59,397 nt of DNA from an uncultured Clostridia bacterium (GCA_945918795.1 CAMEIT010000007.1:1-59397), one strand, 5' to 3'. Numbered from the stretch's first letter, positions 38,976 through 48,662 are shown. The notes: generated from the sequence alone by a model not told the origin. Program-made: numbers and translations.

Positions 38976-39266
38976 TCAGTTCATAACCTCGTCGGGATAT
39001 ACGCTAACCTGCTTCTTGTCTCTGCCCTTTCTCTCAAAACGAACAGTACCGTTGGCAACTGCAAACAGCGTATCGTCTCCGCCGATACGAACGTTTGTTC
39101 CCGGATGAATCTTTGTTCCGCGCTGACGTACAATTATGTTACCTGCAAGGACATACTGACCGTCTGCTCTCTTTACGCCGAGACGCTTGGATTCGCTGTC
39201 TCTGCCGTTTTTTGTGCTGCCCATACCTTTTTTATGAGCGAATAACTGAATATTTATCTTCAACAT
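38976..39266 (-). CDS. rpmA: 50S ribosomal protein L27 (with cleavable N-terminal extension)
   Basis: A 96-aa L27. After the extension [10 protein letters not shown] comes [22 protein letters not shown], the normal start of mature L27. The motif (NIQLFA before HKKG) matches the site cut by the protease Prp in Firmicutes, and prp is the gene immediately upstream. The start is the ATG after AAGGAG, excluding nine upstream codons of open frame. Confidence 0.96.
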   Translation of the reverse strand: MLKINIQLFAHKKGMGSTKNGRDSESKRLGVKRADGQYVLAGNIIVRQRGTKIHPGTNVRIGGDDTLFAVANGTVRFERKGRDKKQVSVYPDEVMN

Positions 39267-39282
39267 ATTTATGTTCTCCTTA

Positions 39283-39609
39283 TCATTCTTCATTTATGCG
39301 TACAAAATCATGATATTGTTCGGCAATGCTTAACAAGCTCAGGTGCATGACCTTGATTATGACCTGTGCTTTACACATGCTGTCGTTATCGGAAACATCA
39401 GGTAAGCTACATTCCACAAGACCGTCTGAGATAACATAAGAATCTTTTATCAAAGCTACCTCGTCAAGCCCTATGAGTGCTGTCTGAACTATTGCGGAAA
39501 CTGCCGCGCATATTATGTCACGTCCCTTTGGCGCGCTACCCGAATGCCCCTTTACCTTAAAGCCCCAGTAAAGCCCATTATCGGCAAATTTAAGCGTTGC
39601 GGTAATCAT
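39283..39609 (-). CDS. prp: Ribosomal-processing cysteine protease Prp
   Basis: A 108-aa protease that trims the N-terminus of L27. The catalytic dyad is H22 in [21 protein letters not shown] and C34 in the same segment. The location between rplU and rpmA is the conserved one in Firmicutes. It starts 1 bp after the rplU stop, indicating coupling, and the ribosome binding site is weak. Confidence 0.95.
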   Translation of the reverse strand: MITATLKFADNGLYWGFKVKGHSGSAPKGRDIICAAVSAIVQTALIGLDEVALIKDSYVISDGLVECSLPDVSDNDSMCKAQVIIKVMHLSLLSIAEQYHDFVRINEE

Positions 39610-39610
39610 A

Positions 39611-39925
39611 TCAGCCGAGCTCTATGCGGGCAATCTGTACTTTTGTGAACGGCTGTCTGTGTCCCTGTTTTTTTCTGTAATCCTTTTTGCTCTTATACTT
39701 GAATACAACGATCTTCGGTCCCTTGCCCTGTTCTACAACGTTTGCAACGACCTTAGCACCCTCTATACACGGCTTACCGCATACGATGCCATCGTCTGTC
39801 TCAGCGAACAAAACCTCATCAAAAACTACTTCTTCACCAACATATACAGGAAGCTTTTCAACGTTTATTACGTCTCCGGCATTTACCTTGTACTGTTTAC
39901 CGCCTGTCTTAATAACTGCGTACAT
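39611..39925 (-). CDS. rplU: 50S ribosomal protein L21
   Basis: A 104-aa L21 starting [20 protein letters not shown] and ending with the [17 protein letters not shown] rRNA-binding tail. It is the first gene of the rplU-prp-rpmA-obg-yhbY operon. The leader upstream probably mediates feedback. Confidence 0.97.
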   Translation of the reverse strand: MYAVIKTGGKQYKVNAGDVINVEKLPVYVGEEVVFDEVLFAETDDGIVCGKPCIEGAKVVANVVEQGKGPKIVVFKYKSKKDYRKKQGHRQPFTKVQIARIELG

Positions 39926-40018
39926 ATTATTCCTCCTCTATCCAATCTCGCCTGCAACCGCGGTGCTTCTCCAACGGAGAAAAACTTTATATAAACCGCG
40001 CTCAGAGCGGATACAACA
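39926..40018 (-). ncRNA. L21 leader
   Basis: The ~93-nt leader between the promoter and rplU contains AACCGCG...CGCGGTT-type and CTTCTCC/GGAGAA-type pairings (GGTTTATATAAAGTTTTTCTCC). Location and size match the L21 leader known upstream of rplU in Firmicutes; I identified it mainly by position. Confidence 0.55.
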
Positions 40019-40024
40019 TGAGCT

Positions 40025-40053
40025 ATTATACCGCATAATTCCGATTTTGTCAA
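40025..40053 (-). promoter_or_regulatory. Consensus promoter of the rplU operon
   Basis: On the minus strand TTGACA (40048-40053), 17 bp, TATAAT (40025-40030). Confidence 0.85.
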
Positions 40054-40121
40054 TCGCAAGGGCAGTATTGAATATATAATTTACAATTTATTTACATATG
40101 AAAATAAAATATTCCGTAACG

Positions 40122-40157
40122 ACAAACGAACGTGCGCTGCAGCGCACGTTCGTTTGT
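40122..40157. repeat. Perfect 36-bp palindrome
   Basis: Both halves (18 bp) are exact reverse complements around CTGCAG, starting ACAAACGAACG. There is no T tail on either side. It sits between comEC (minus) and the rplU promoter. The rest of 40158-40273 shows no gene. Confidence 0.85.
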
Positions 40158-40273
40158 TAGGGGGAAATTGAAAAAACAAAACATGAGAAGAAATATCTCA
40201 ACTTTTCACGCTTATATTATAAAGCCCTTTTGTGAATTTTATATCATGGAAAATTGAAAAAAAGGTAAAGTAT

Positions 40274-42613
40274 TTACACAATATATCTGAATACCTTCAC
40301 ATAACCGTCATTAAACGTGAATTTTATCTCTCCGCATTCCTCGGTAAGCAGTACATTTGAATAAGAACGGTAAACGTCAAGAGCATTTTCATCGGGTAGC
40401 CCATATGAATTTCCGGACTTTGTGAATATAACGGTATAAAGCGGCGCGGCTTCATTTATTGTATCGGAAAGGGAAGAGTCTGAGCCGTGATGCGATGCCT
40501 TGTAAATCAGTATGTTGTCGGAGCATTGCATGGTATCAAGCCCCTTTGAAGGCATATCTCCCGCAAAAAGAATATTGTTTTTCGAGCAGGCAACTTCAAC
40601 GACGAGTGACTGCGCGTTTGCATCATCCGATTCATAATAATCACATACTTTGTTTATGTATGTTGTGCTGTCTACCTGTACGCTTTGAGTGTAATACATA
40701 TTAATCATGTTTGTGCCGTTTCTTTGTGCGGCGGCTTTTATTGCATCAAAGCCTGTGTTTTCATCGGGACACGAATAAATAATGTTTTTGACGTTTATGT
40801 GGTCAATGATGTATTCTGCCTCGCCTATGTGGTCGCTGTGCGCGTGCGAGAGTACAAGATAATCTATTTTTGTATTGCCGTGCTTGAGAAGATACGGAAT
40901 AATTGTGTATTCGGCAGTATTGGAAGAGCCGTAAGATGTTCCTGCGTCTATCATGACGGTCTTGTTGTGCGGCGTTACAATAAGTGAGCATTCTGCTTGC
41001 CCTACATCTATAAAGCTTGCTGTATAAGTGTTGTCGATTCCCGTATACGGAATGAATATATCGGCGGCAATCACAAACAGACAGCAGCACACTGGTATCA
41101 GCCTTTTCTTTATAAATGCGGGCTTTTCAACGGAAAGAAGCACAACGGTAACCGCGAATGCTATTATTAATACGGCATCGGGAGATGCAACTGTAATGCT
41201 TGAATACTTAAAGCTTGCTGCAAAATTAAGTATTACATCCGTTATGCGCACAAGTCCCGTGATGATTACAGAGAATGCCGAGGCAAGAAAATGTATGTGA
41301 ACATTTACTGTAAGCATCAGCGCAAACGAGAACAATACGATGTAGCTGAAAAGCGGCACTATTATGAGATTGACAAGAGTTGAAATAACCGAAAGAGTAT
41401 TGTAATGGTATGCTATTAAAGGCATTATGCCTATTGCCGCGCACACAACGACTGAAAACGTGTTTATCGCATCCTGAGGAATTATTTTTATGTGCTTTGC
41501 AATAGCGGCACTCATAGCAGGGGAGAGAATACCTATCGAGAGTACTGCCGTAAACGAAAGCTGAAAGCTTACGGAAAATAAACTCATCGGGTTTACGGCG
41601 AGCATTATGAATGCCGTAATAAATGCGATATTTGTAACATTGCACCGTAATTTGAGCATTTTACCCACGCTGAACATTGTGAAAAATATTCCGGCTCTGA
41701 CGGCAGATACACTCATGCCGGCAAAAATTATATATGCCCATACTGCGGCGACGTTTACCGCTGTGTACAACGGCGAATATTTTCTGAGGCGCTTTGTGAC
41801 AAACGACAGAAAAAGAACTATGAATCCGACGTGAAGTCCTGATATTGCAAGCACGTGAGCCGTGCCCGTGATGCGATACTTTTCATAAACCTCATCATCT
41901 ATATACACCGTGTCGCCCGATGTTATGGCATACACTATTCCGAGCGCTTCGCTGTCGAGATACTCAGAGCAGAGCTTTAACGTATTGCGCTTGAACCTGT
42001 TTATGTCATAACGCAAAGCTCCCTTTGTATTTTCGTACGGCGTTACGGATACGTTTTCATAGTCCGTATATACTGTGTAATATATTCTTTTGTCAGCAAG
42101 ATATTCGCTGTAATCAAAAACCATGCTGTTTCTTGCGGCAGAAGGCTTGTATATTTCGGATGTGAATTCGATTTTATCGCCCGGATTCAACAAATTTGTG
42201 CTGTTTTTAAGTGTGACGAGAATATGGGTATCAAGCCTCACCGAATCGATTTGAACACAGTCAACCTCGTAGCGAATACTGTCATTGTCTGTTTTGTCAT
42301 AATCGAGCACCGTGGCGGTAATATTATACTCTTTGCCGCTGAGATCCTTTTGCACAAATCTGTCCGAATATACAAAGAAAGAGTAAACAACGGCAACCGT
42401 AAAGAAAAGTATACATATGACTGCTGTCGGTGCTACTCTTTTAAGCAAAAACGTCACAACGACAACTGCGTACACAGCGAGCAGCACGTAAATAATTTCA
42501 TTGAAAAAGTCATGCTTTGCCGCCCACACGCCTGCAAGGATACCTGCCATAAACGCGCTGCACGCCCATATTGCCGGACGCTTTATTTTATTCGGATATG
42601 TGTCGCTTACCAT
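40274..42613 (-). CDS. comEC: ComEC/Rec2 DNA uptake channel
   Basis: A 779-aa protein. Two N-terminal helices and an OB-like DUF4131 domain (~60-200) are followed by the Competence domain with multiple helices (GTAHVLAISGLHVGFIV). A C-terminal metallo-beta-lactamase-like domain has VLSHAHSDHIGEAEYII and later GDMP and SHHGSDSS. ComEC carries single-stranded DNA across the membrane during transformation; the C-terminal domain is thought to degrade one strand. ATG at 42613 overlaps the comM stop by 7 nt. No comEA is present here. Confidence 0.93.
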   Translation of the reverse strand: MVSDTYPNKIKRPAIWACSAFMAGILAGVWAAKHDFFNEIIYVLLAVYAVVVVTFLLKRVAPTAVICILFFTVAVVYSFFVYSDRFVQKDLSGKEYNITATVLDYDKTDNDSIRYEVDCVQIDSVRLDTHILVTLKNSTNLLNPGDKIEFTSEIYKPSAARNSMVFDYSEYLADKRIYYTVYTDYENVSVTPYENTKGALRYDINRFKRNTLKLCSEYLDSEALGIVYAITSGDTVYIDDEVYEKYRITGTAHVLAISGLHVGFIVLFLSFVTKRLRKYSPLYTAVNVAAVWAYIIFAGMSVSAVRAGIFFTMFSVGKMLKLRCNVTNIAFITAFIMLAVNPMSLFSVSFQLSFTAVLSIGILSPAMSAAIAKHIKIIPQDAINTFSVVVCAAIGIMPLIAYHYNTLSVISTLVNLIIVPLFSYIVLFSFALMLTVNVHIHFLASAFSVIITGLVRITDVILNFAASFKYSSITVASPDAVLIIAFAVTVVLLSVEKPAFIKKRLIPVCCCLFVIAADIFIPYTGIDNTYTASFIDVGQAECSLIVTPHNKTVMIDAGTSYGSSNTAEYTIIPYLLKHGNTKIDYLVLSHAHSDHIGEAEYIIDHINVKNIIYSCPDENTGFDAIKAAAQRNGTNMINMYYTQSVQVDSTTYINKVCDYYESDDANAQSLVVEVACSKNNILFAGDMPSKGLDTMQCSDNILIYKASHHGSDSSLSDTINEAAPLYTVIFTKSGNSYGLPDENALDVYRSYSNVLLTEECGEIKFTFNDGYVKVFRYIV

Positions 42614-44139
42614 TTCCAATAATCCCTGTCAAGGCTCCTGTACTGTATGGCTTCCATTATGTGCTTGTCTTGAATGTTTTTGCTTGCATCAAGGTCTGCA
42701 AGAGTTCTCGATACCTTAAGTATCCTGCTGTATGCTCTTGCGCTCATTTTGAGCATTACGAATGCTTTCTTCAATATTTCCTTTTGCTTTTCGGTTATTT
42801 CGCAGTATGTATCGATATCCTCGCTTATGAGCTGTGAATTGCAGAAAATAGGCTTTCCTTTGTAACGCTCGAGCTGAATCTGTCTTGCGGCAATAACCCT
42901 TTGACGTATGCTGTGAGAGCTTTCTCCTTTTTCTTTGGATGAAAGCTTATTGAAGTCTACCGCGGGAACCTCTATATGCAGATCGAATCTGTCCAGAAGA
43001 GGCGCGGAGATTTTATTCAGATAACGCTGAATCTGCATCGGTGAGCATTGGCATTTGTGCGTTTTGTCTCCGTAATAGCCGCACGGACACGGATTCATGG
43101 ATGCAATGAGCATAAATCGGCACGGCATTGTGACAGAACCGTTTGCTCTTGCAATATGTATTATTCCGTCCTCGATAGGCTGGCGCATTACCTCAAGAAC
43201 GTCTTTTTTGAACTCGGGCAGCTCGTCCAAAAACAACACGCCGTTATGCGCCAAGGATATTTCACCCGGCTTTGGAATCCTGCCGCCGCCCACAAGCGCA
43301 ACATCGGATACCGTGTGGTGTGGCGAACGGAACGGTCTTGTTTTGACGATTCCGTCGTTGGGGTCTATGTTACCCGATACGGAATATATTTTTGTTATTT
43401 CGATTGCTTCCTCGTAAGTAAGAGGTGGAAGTATTGATGGCAGACGTTTTGCAAGCATTGTTTTGCCTGAGCCGGGAGGACCTACCATAAGCAGATTATG
43501 ACCGCCTGCCGCGGCGATCTCGAGAGCTCTTTTTGCGCCCTCCTGACCTCTTACCGCTTCAAAATCCTCTGCAAAATCAACACTGTCAAAATCTGTTATT
43601 TTTCCCGATTGCTTTGCGTTTTCAAGAGTATTCCCGTTTACGGCGTCAACAAATTCACGCAGGTTTGAGACGGGATATATGTTCATTCCTTTTACGTGCA
43701 GAGCCTCCTTGACGTTTTCACGCGGAATCACGGCGTCTGTGTTTTCGCCGCCGGCAACAGACAACAGCATGGGAAGCACACCTGCCACAGGTCTTATGTC
43801 GCCGTCAAGAGAAAGCTCTCCGAGGACTACAGGAGAAAAATTGTCTTTAAAAATAAGCTGCCCCGTAGCATACAAAATAGCCGACGCGATTGCAAGGTCA
43901 TATACCGCGCCTTCCTTTTTTGTATCCGCCGGAGCGAGATTTACTATTATTCTTGTTGACGGGAAATACAGACCGCTGTTTTTTATTGCGGAGCGCACGC
44001 GCTCGCGAGCCTCTTTGACGGCTGCATCGGGCAAGCCCACTATTTCAAAGCCGGGCATACCGTTTGAAATGTCTGTTTCCACATTTATTATGTATCCGTT
44101 TATTCCTATTAATCCGCTGCTCTTAATTTTTGCAAACAT
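42607..44139 (-). CDS. comM: ComM/YifB-family Mg-chelatase-like AAA+ helicase
   Basis: A 510-aa AAA+ protein. The N-terminal ChlI-like domain (residues ~1-170, with NLAPADTKKEGAVYDLAIA) is followed by Walker A GPPGSGKT, Walker B FLDELPEF and a CPCGYYGDKTHKCQCS zinc-like cluster. The C-terminal Mg_chelatase_C domain contains SARAYSRILKVSRTLADL. ComM promotes branch migration during integration of transforming DNA, which fits its place directly before comEC. AGGGTGG precedes the ATG. Confidence 0.93.
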   Translation of the reverse strand: MFAKIKSSGLIGINGYIINVETDISNGMPGFEIVGLPDAAVKEARERVRSAIKNSGLYFPSTRIIVNLAPADTKKEGAVYDLAIASAILYATGQLIFKDNFSPVVLGELSLDGDIRPVAGVLPMLLSVAGGENTDAVIPRENVKEALHVKGMNIYPVSNLREFVDAVNGNTLENAKQSGKITDFDSVDFAEDFEAVRGQEGAKRALEIAAAGGHNLLMVGPPGSGKTMLAKRLPSILPPLTYEEAIEITKIYSVSGNIDPNDGIVKTRPFRSPHHTVSDVALVGGGRIPKPGEISLAHNGVLFLDELPEFKKDVLEVMRQPIEDGIIHIARANGSVTMPCRFMLIASMNPCPCGYYGDKTHKCQCSPMQIQRYLNKISAPLLDRFDLHIEVPAVDFNKLSSKEKGESSHSIRQRVIAARQIQLERYKGKPIFCNSQLISEDIDTYCEITEKQKEILKKAFVMLKMSARAYSRILKVSRTLADLDASKNIQDKHIMEAIQYRSLDRDYWKW

Positions 44140-44148
44140 TTATCCACC

Positions 44149-44526
44149 CTAATAAAAATCACTTATACCTGTAAAATCAAATGCGTTTTTTATATAATTT
44201 ACGTTGAATTTGCCGCCTGATATATAAACCTCGGCAACATCAAAGCGCACCTCATAATCCCGAATACTTTTGCTCATGAAATAATACTGCGCAATGTTCA
44301 GATACCTCAATTTTTTACGCTTCGTAACGGCGTCGGCAGGGGAACCGTATTTTTGATTTCTTCTTGCTTTTACTTCTATAAAAACAAACACCGATCCCTC
44401 TTTGGCAATAATGTCTGCTTCGCCGTAAGGCGTTGTATAATTTCTCTCGACAGGCTCAATCCCGTTTGCGACAATATATTTTATTGCAACGTCCTCAGCC
44501 CCGGCGCCTGTTTTTCGAGTATTCAT
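44149..44526 (-). CDS. yraN: YraN/UPF0102 family nuclease-fold protein
   Basis: A 125-aa protein of the restriction-endonuclease-like fold. The motif E-A(E-x-x-A), then GEADIIAKEGSVFVFIEVKARRN, gives the Asp and Glu-x-Lys of the nuclease core. It has no proven function in most bacteria, but it is regularly next to rnhB and comM as here. The ATG overlaps the rnhB stop (ATGA). Confidence 0.92.
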   Translation of the reverse strand: MNTRKTGAGAEDVAIKYIVANGIEPVERNYTTPYGEADIIAKEGSVFVFIEVKARRNQKYGSPADAVTKRKKLRYLNIAQYYFMSKSIRDYEVRFDVAEVYISGGKFNVNYIKNAFDFTGISDFY

Positions 44527-45182
44527 TTGTTTTTGGGAGAAAGTGCGGTTCTGCAAAATCTGTCACGGTGGATAGGCGTCATGCCGTATTTCATTAAAGC
44601 GGCAATATGCTCGGGAGTTCCGTACCCCTTGTGAGCCGCAAAGCCGTACTGCGGATATATTTTATCGTATTCGAGCATTTTTCTGTCTCTTGCTACCTTG
44701 GCAAGAATGGAGGCGGCTGCAATCGAAACAGACCTTGCGTCTCCCTTGACGATAGGCTCTACCTTTGAAGCTATGTTGAATGCGATGTTGCCGTCAATTA
44801 AAACAACATCGGGCTGAATATTGCACGCTCTGATTGCAATCTGCATTGCTCTGTTGAGCGCGAACATTATTCCGTGCTCGTTTATTATGTCGCTGTCGGA
44901 GTATCCGATACCGTATGCGGCAGCTTTTTCTATAATAATATCATATAAAGCGTCCCTGCACTTTTCGGACAGCTTTTTTGAATCGTTAACGCCGTAAAGC
45001 GGCTTGTGTGGATCGATTATAACGCAAGCGGCATAAACCGGTCCTGCGAGCGGCCCTCTGCCTGCCTCGTCAACGCCGGCTATGTGTATAAAACCTTGGT
45101 GAGCGTACTCCAATTCCAAAACGCTCATATCTTTGTATTGTTTGATTATTTTTGCTTGTCTTTCTTCTTGTGTCTGTGTCAT
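44523..45182 (-). CDS. rnhB: Ribonuclease HII
   Basis: A 219-aa RNase HII that cleaves RNA in RNA/DNA hybrids and misincorporated ribonucleotides. The GVDEAGRGPLAGPVYAACVI motif gives the D and E of the active site. A second conserved Asp is in VVLIDGN and a third in VKGDARSVSIAAASILAKVARD. A 30-residue N-terminal extension with charged residues is present. It lies 18 bp after rbgA on the same strand. Confidence 0.96.
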   Translation of the reverse strand: MTQTQEERQAKIIKQYKDMSVLELEYAHQGFIHIAGVDEAGRGPLAGPVYAACVIIDPHKPLYGVNDSKKLSEKCRDALYDIIIEKAAAYGIGYSDSDIINEHGIMFALNRAMQIAIRACNIQPDVVLIDGNIAFNIASKVEPIVKGDARSVSIAAASILAKVARDRKMLEYDKIYPQYGFAAHKGYGTPEHIAALMKYGMTPIHRDRFCRTALSPKNK

Positions 45183-45200
45183 ATAAACCCTGTATATATT

Positions 45201-46049
45201 TTATGCCTTTTCTAATGTAATTCTTCCCAATTTCCCGGCTCTGAAGTCAGTAAGTATCTGCTCGGAGCATCTTTGTGTATCATTTATTCCGCCGCGCATT
45301 TTCATTGATTTTTTTTCGCATACAGCGTCTATTATTTCCTCGCCGAGTGTATAATCCGAAATGTCAACGCCGTATCTCTCGAGCATTCCTTTTGCAAGAA
45401 TATCCTTGTACGTTATTAAAAATTCGCTTGCGAGAGTAAACGGGTCGTACAGCTCGTTTTTAATTGCGTTTGTGACCGTGAGGTTGAGCATTGTTCGCTT
45501 ATTTTCGAGATCAGGCCACAAAAGCCCCGGAGTATCCATTATTTCAAAATCCGGAGATTCTTTTATCCACTGCTTTTCCTTTGTAACGCCGGGTTTGTTA
45601 CCCGTTTTGGCTTTGGCTGTGCCGAAAAAGTTGTTTATAAATGTCGACTTGCCGGAATTCGGTATGCCTGCCACAACGGCTCTTACTGTAATTTTCATGC
45701 CGCGTCTTTCAAACACGTTCTGCCTTATTTCTGCGGCTTTGCTCAATATATGCCGCTTGACCTGCTTTACGCTTGCAGGGTCGGAGGCATTCACGGGCAT
45801 TACTGCCGCGGCACCCTCTGATTTAAGGCGCTCCACCCATTTTGCGGTCTCATCCGGGTCGGCGAGATCGCATTTGCTTAAAAGAATTATATTTATTTTA
45901 TTTTTGAACAGCTTCTCAAATTTTGGATTGATGCTTGAATAACCTACTCTTGCATCGCGCATTTGAACAACTATATCTACCCCTTTGAGATCATCCGCGA
46001 GTATGCGGAACGCTTTTGCCATATGACCGGGATACCAATTAACGTTCAT
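45201..46049 (-). CDS. rbgA: Ribosome biogenesis GTPase RbgA/YlqF
   Basis: A 282-aa circularly permuted GTPase for 50S assembly. It begins with the family signature WYPGHMAKAF. The motif order is SKCD (G4), GIPNSGKST (G1), GVTKEKQ (G2) and DTPGLLWP (G3), confirming the permutation. It is the first gene of an operon running rbgA-rnhB-yraN-comM-comEC. Confidence 0.96.
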   Translation of the reverse strand: MNVNWYPGHMAKAFRILADDLKGVDIVVQMRDARVGYSSINPKFEKLFKNKINIILLSKCDLADPDETAKWVERLKSEGAAAVMPVNASDPASVKQVKRHILSKAAEIRQNVFERRGMKITVRAVVAGIPNSGKSTFINNFFGTAKAKTGNKPGVTKEKQWIKESPDFEIMDTPGLLWPDLENKRTMLNLTVTNAIKNELYDPFTLASEFLITYKDILAKGMLERYGVDISDYTLGEEIIDAVCEKKSMKMRGGINDTQRCSEQILTDFRAGKLGRITLEKA

Positions 46050-46142
46050 ATTGTTTCTCTTTCCTGCCTGAATACAATTGTGATTTTGATGCTCGATTTT
46101 GAAACGAATGCCACAAGCTCACAAAATTCACATTATATATCT

Positions 46143-46171
46143 ATTATACTTATTAGTGGAAGAATTGTCAA
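46143..46171 (-). promoter_or_regulatory. Consensus promoter of the rbgA operon
   Basis: On the minus strand TTGACA (46166-46171), 17 bp, TATAAT (46143-46148), about 86 bp before rbgA translation starts. Confidence 0.8.
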
Positions 46172-46210
46172 GGGAAATTTACAAAATAATTACAAAAATT
46201 ACATTTATAA

Positions 46211-46816
46211 TTATTTCACATCTGCATAATCATGCTTATACTTTGGTATTGTGCCGAAAGGCTTCGTTTTGAATACAACTCTGCCCAATATTTCACTTTT
46301 GTCGACAAAACCTATGCTCGGACTTCTGCTGTCAATGCTGACTGTTCTGTTGTCGCCCAAAACAAAGTATTTGTTTTCGGGAACGGTTATGTGATAGCTG
46401 CCGTTTGTCGTGACGATAAGATAAGGCTCGTCAAGCAGAACTCCGTTTCTGTAAACATTGCCGTTTGTTATTTCTATTGTATCACCCGGAACGCCTATTA
46501 CTCTTTTAATGTAATTTTTTGTCTGGGAATCGTTACTTTGTTCTCTTTCGAATACGATTATATCTCCCGACTCGGGTCCGCCGAACCAATACGCGGTTTT
46601 ATTGAGAAATACCACATCGGAATTGTTCACGGTGGGGTACATTGATGTCATATTTACCTCAATAAGCGAAAATACAAATTTATTGAGGAGCAGGGCAATT
46701 ACCGCGGCGATAAGAACGGTGCTCAGAATATCTATAATCTTTTTTGTTGTGCTTTCCTGCTTTTTTTCATGCTTTTTTTCCCGGTTTTCATTTCTTGCTT
46801 CTTCGTTGTTATCCAT
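46211..46816 (-). CDS. lepB: Type I signal peptidase (copy 1)
   Basis: A 201-aa signal peptidase. A charged N-terminus (ENREKKHEKKQES) precedes one transmembrane helix, then the catalytic Ser in MTSMYPTV and the Lys in YIKRVIGVPGD, and the GDNR box (LGDNRTVSIDSRSPSIGFV). It cleaves signal peptides on the outer face of the membrane. A second copy lies 40 bp upstream on the same strand. Confidence 0.95.
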   Translation of the reverse strand: MDNNEEARNENREKKHEKKQESTTKKIIDILSTVLIAAVIALLLNKFVFSLIEVNMTSMYPTVNNSDVVFLNKTAYWFGGPESGDIIVFEREQSNDSQTKNYIKRVIGVPGDTIEITNGNVYRNGVLLDEPYLIVTTNGSYHITVPENKYFVLGDNRTVSIDSRSPSIGFVDKSEILGRVVFKTKPFGTIPKYKHDYADVK

Positions 46817-46856
46817 AATGTCTTATGCCCCTTGAAAAATCAAAAGGACTCTCCTT

Positions 46857-47408
46857 TCAATGAGTATATTTTGCTATACCGTGCAGAGGCGATACGCTGA
46901 ATATGACTTTGCCGATTATGGCGGACTTGGCTATGCAACCTATGCGTTCATCTCTGCTGTCGATGCTTACGTTTCTGTTGTCGCCCATACAAAAATATTT
47001 TCCGTCGGGCACCGTAATGCTGAAGTCACCGGATGTAACTTCTTTTATATACGGCTCCACAAGCAATGTACCGTTCCTGTATACTGAGCCGTTTTCAATT
47101 CTTATTTCATCTCCCGGCAACCCTATAACACGCTTCACATAATTGCTCGAGCTGTTTTCGTCGTAAAACACAATAATATCTCCGCTTTTAGGCTCCGAAA
47201 GCCAATAAGCGCACTTGCTTAAATAGACCTTTTCGCCTTCGGCAAGTGTCGGGTCCATGGAATGCTGTTCAATTACGATTATCTGGAATATGCAGCAATT
47301 AAGTATTCCCGCTATTACAACTGCCATAAAAAATATGTGAATCCACTCAAAAAAACCGCTTCCGTATCCGCTTGAGGGATGCGCAATATCACTCCGGCGT
47401 TTTATCAT
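46857..47408 (-). CDS. lepB: Type I signal peptidase (copy 2)
   Basis: A 183-aa signal peptidase paralog. One transmembrane helix is followed by catalytic Ser in EQHSMDPTL, Lys in YVKRVIGLPGD and the box MGDNRNVSIDSRDERIG. The start is set at the second ATG, eight bases after GGAG; the first ATG would leave only two bases. It is tandem with copy 1, so the organism has at least two enzymes, perhaps of different specificity. Confidence 0.94.
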   Translation of the reverse strand: MIKRRSDIAHPSSGYGSGFFEWIHIFFMAVVIAGILNCCIFQIIVIEQHSMDPTLAEGEKVYLSKCAYWLSEPKSGDIIVFYDENSSSNYVKRVIGLPGDEIRIENGSVYRNGTLLVEPYIKEVTSGDFSITVPDGKYFCMGDNRNVSIDSRDERIGCIAKSAIIGKVIFSVSPLHGIAKYTH

Positions 47409-47562
47409 ATTCATATCTCCAAAAGAGTATATTTACTATTATACATCAATTATACTCCATTATTTCCAAATAATCAATATCTCATGCCGATTTTTTTGCG
47501 GCGTATCATAATTTGAGCATCACATTCATTATATATAAATAAAAAATATTCGGAGAGAGTAT

Positions 47563-48135
47563 ATGATAAACTACATATGGGCGGCGGTAATAGTTTCGGG
47601 TACCGTATATATGCTTATTTGCGGCAATGCAGAAGGTATCCTTCAGAGCATTACAAACAGCGCGGGAAACGCTGTACAGCTTTGCATATCTTTGATAGGA
47701 ATATATTGCTTTTGGCTCGGAATAATGAATGTAGCAAAGGAGTCGGGCTTGATAGAAAAAATATCCGACGCGGTATCACCGCTTCTCAAAAAGCTGTTCC
47801 CGAATACGGGCAAAAAGGCTTTCAGCTTTATATCCATGAACATTGCGGCAAACATACTCGGACTCGGCGATGCGGCAACGCCTTTCGGGCTCGGAGCAAT
47901 GGATGAATTGCAGAAAGAAAATCCTCTTGTAAATACAGCCTCCGACAGCATGATAATGTTCATTATACTGAACACGGCATCACTTCAGGTAATACCTACT
48001 ACCGTGCTGTCATTGAGGAACAGCATGGGCTCCGAGAACCCGACTTCAATCGTCATAACTTCGCTCATTACGACAGCGGTATCGGCAGTGCTTGGAATTG
48101 TTTTGTGCAAAACGTTTGAAAAGAGGCATATATGA
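47563..48135 (+). CDS. spmA: Spore maturation protein A
   Basis: A 190-aa membrane protein with a nucleoside-recognition (Gate) fold. It starts MINYIWAAVIVSGTVYMLICG and includes SPLLKKLFPNTGKKAFSFIS and GLGDAATPFGLGAMDEL, both characteristic of SpmA. In spore formers it is needed for core dehydration. It overlaps spmB by 4 nt. CGGAGAGAG precedes the ATG. Confidence 0.93.
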   Translation: MINYIWAAVIVSGTVYMLICGNAEGILQSITNSAGNAVQLCISLIGIYCFWLGIMNVAKESGLIEKISDAVSPLLKKLFPNTGKKAFSFISMNIAANILGLGDAATPFGLGAMDELQKENPLVNTASDSMIMFIILNTASLQVIPTTVLSLRNSMGSENPTSIVITSLITTAVSAVLGIVLCKTFEKRHI

Positions 48136-48662
48136 ACATAATAAGCATAATAAGTCTTTTGATTCTGCCTGCGTTTATAATATTTGTTATTATATACGGG
48201 CTGACGAAAAAAGTAAAGGTATACGACGCATTTTGTCGCGGCGCAAAGGACGGACTTGAGCTTGTGGGCAAAATACTGCCGTTTATATGTGCAATGGTAA
48301 TAGCAATAGGAATACTCAGAGATTCGGGGCTTTTGGGGTTGCTTTCAAATGCAATCAGTGCGCCTCTGTCGTTTATAGGTGTGCCGCCTGAAATAATATC
48401 GCTTTACCTTATAAGACCTTTTTCGGGTTCGGCATCGATAGGTATGCTTGTGGATATTTTCAATTCGACGGGGATAAATTCGCTGACGTCGGATATTGCA
48501 TCGACTATGATGGGCTCGTCGGAAACAACATTTTATACTATCGCTCTTTATTTCGGATCGATCGGAGTAAAAAAGACGCGATATGCTGTTGTGGTTGCGG
48601 TGATATGCGACCTTGTGACTATGCTTACGGCTGTGCTCGTGTGCAGAATGATATTGGCGTGA
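48132..48662 (+). CDS. spmB: Spore maturation protein B
   Basis: A 176-aa membrane partner of SpmA, with FCRGAKDGLELVGKILPFICAM, RPFSGSASIGML and GSSETTFYTIALYFGSIGVKKTRYA, all typical of SpmB. The ATG overlaps the spmA stop. Its presence suggests a spore-forming ancestry, although this pair alone does not show that the strain sporulates. Confidence 0.94.
   Translation: MNIISIISLLILPAFIIFVIIYGLTKKVKVYDAFCRGAKDGLELVGKILPFICAMVIAIGILRDSGLLGLLSNAISAPLSFIGVPPEIISLYLIRPFSGSASIGMLVDIFNSTGINSLTSDIASTMMGSSETTFYTIALYFGSIGVKKTRYAVVVAVICDLVTMLTAVLVCRMILA

Noticed and set aside
40122..40157. Palindrome considered as the rplU or comEC terminator
   Set aside because: No T run on either side, and it lies upstream of the rplU promoter and upstream, not downstream, of transcription leaving comEC.
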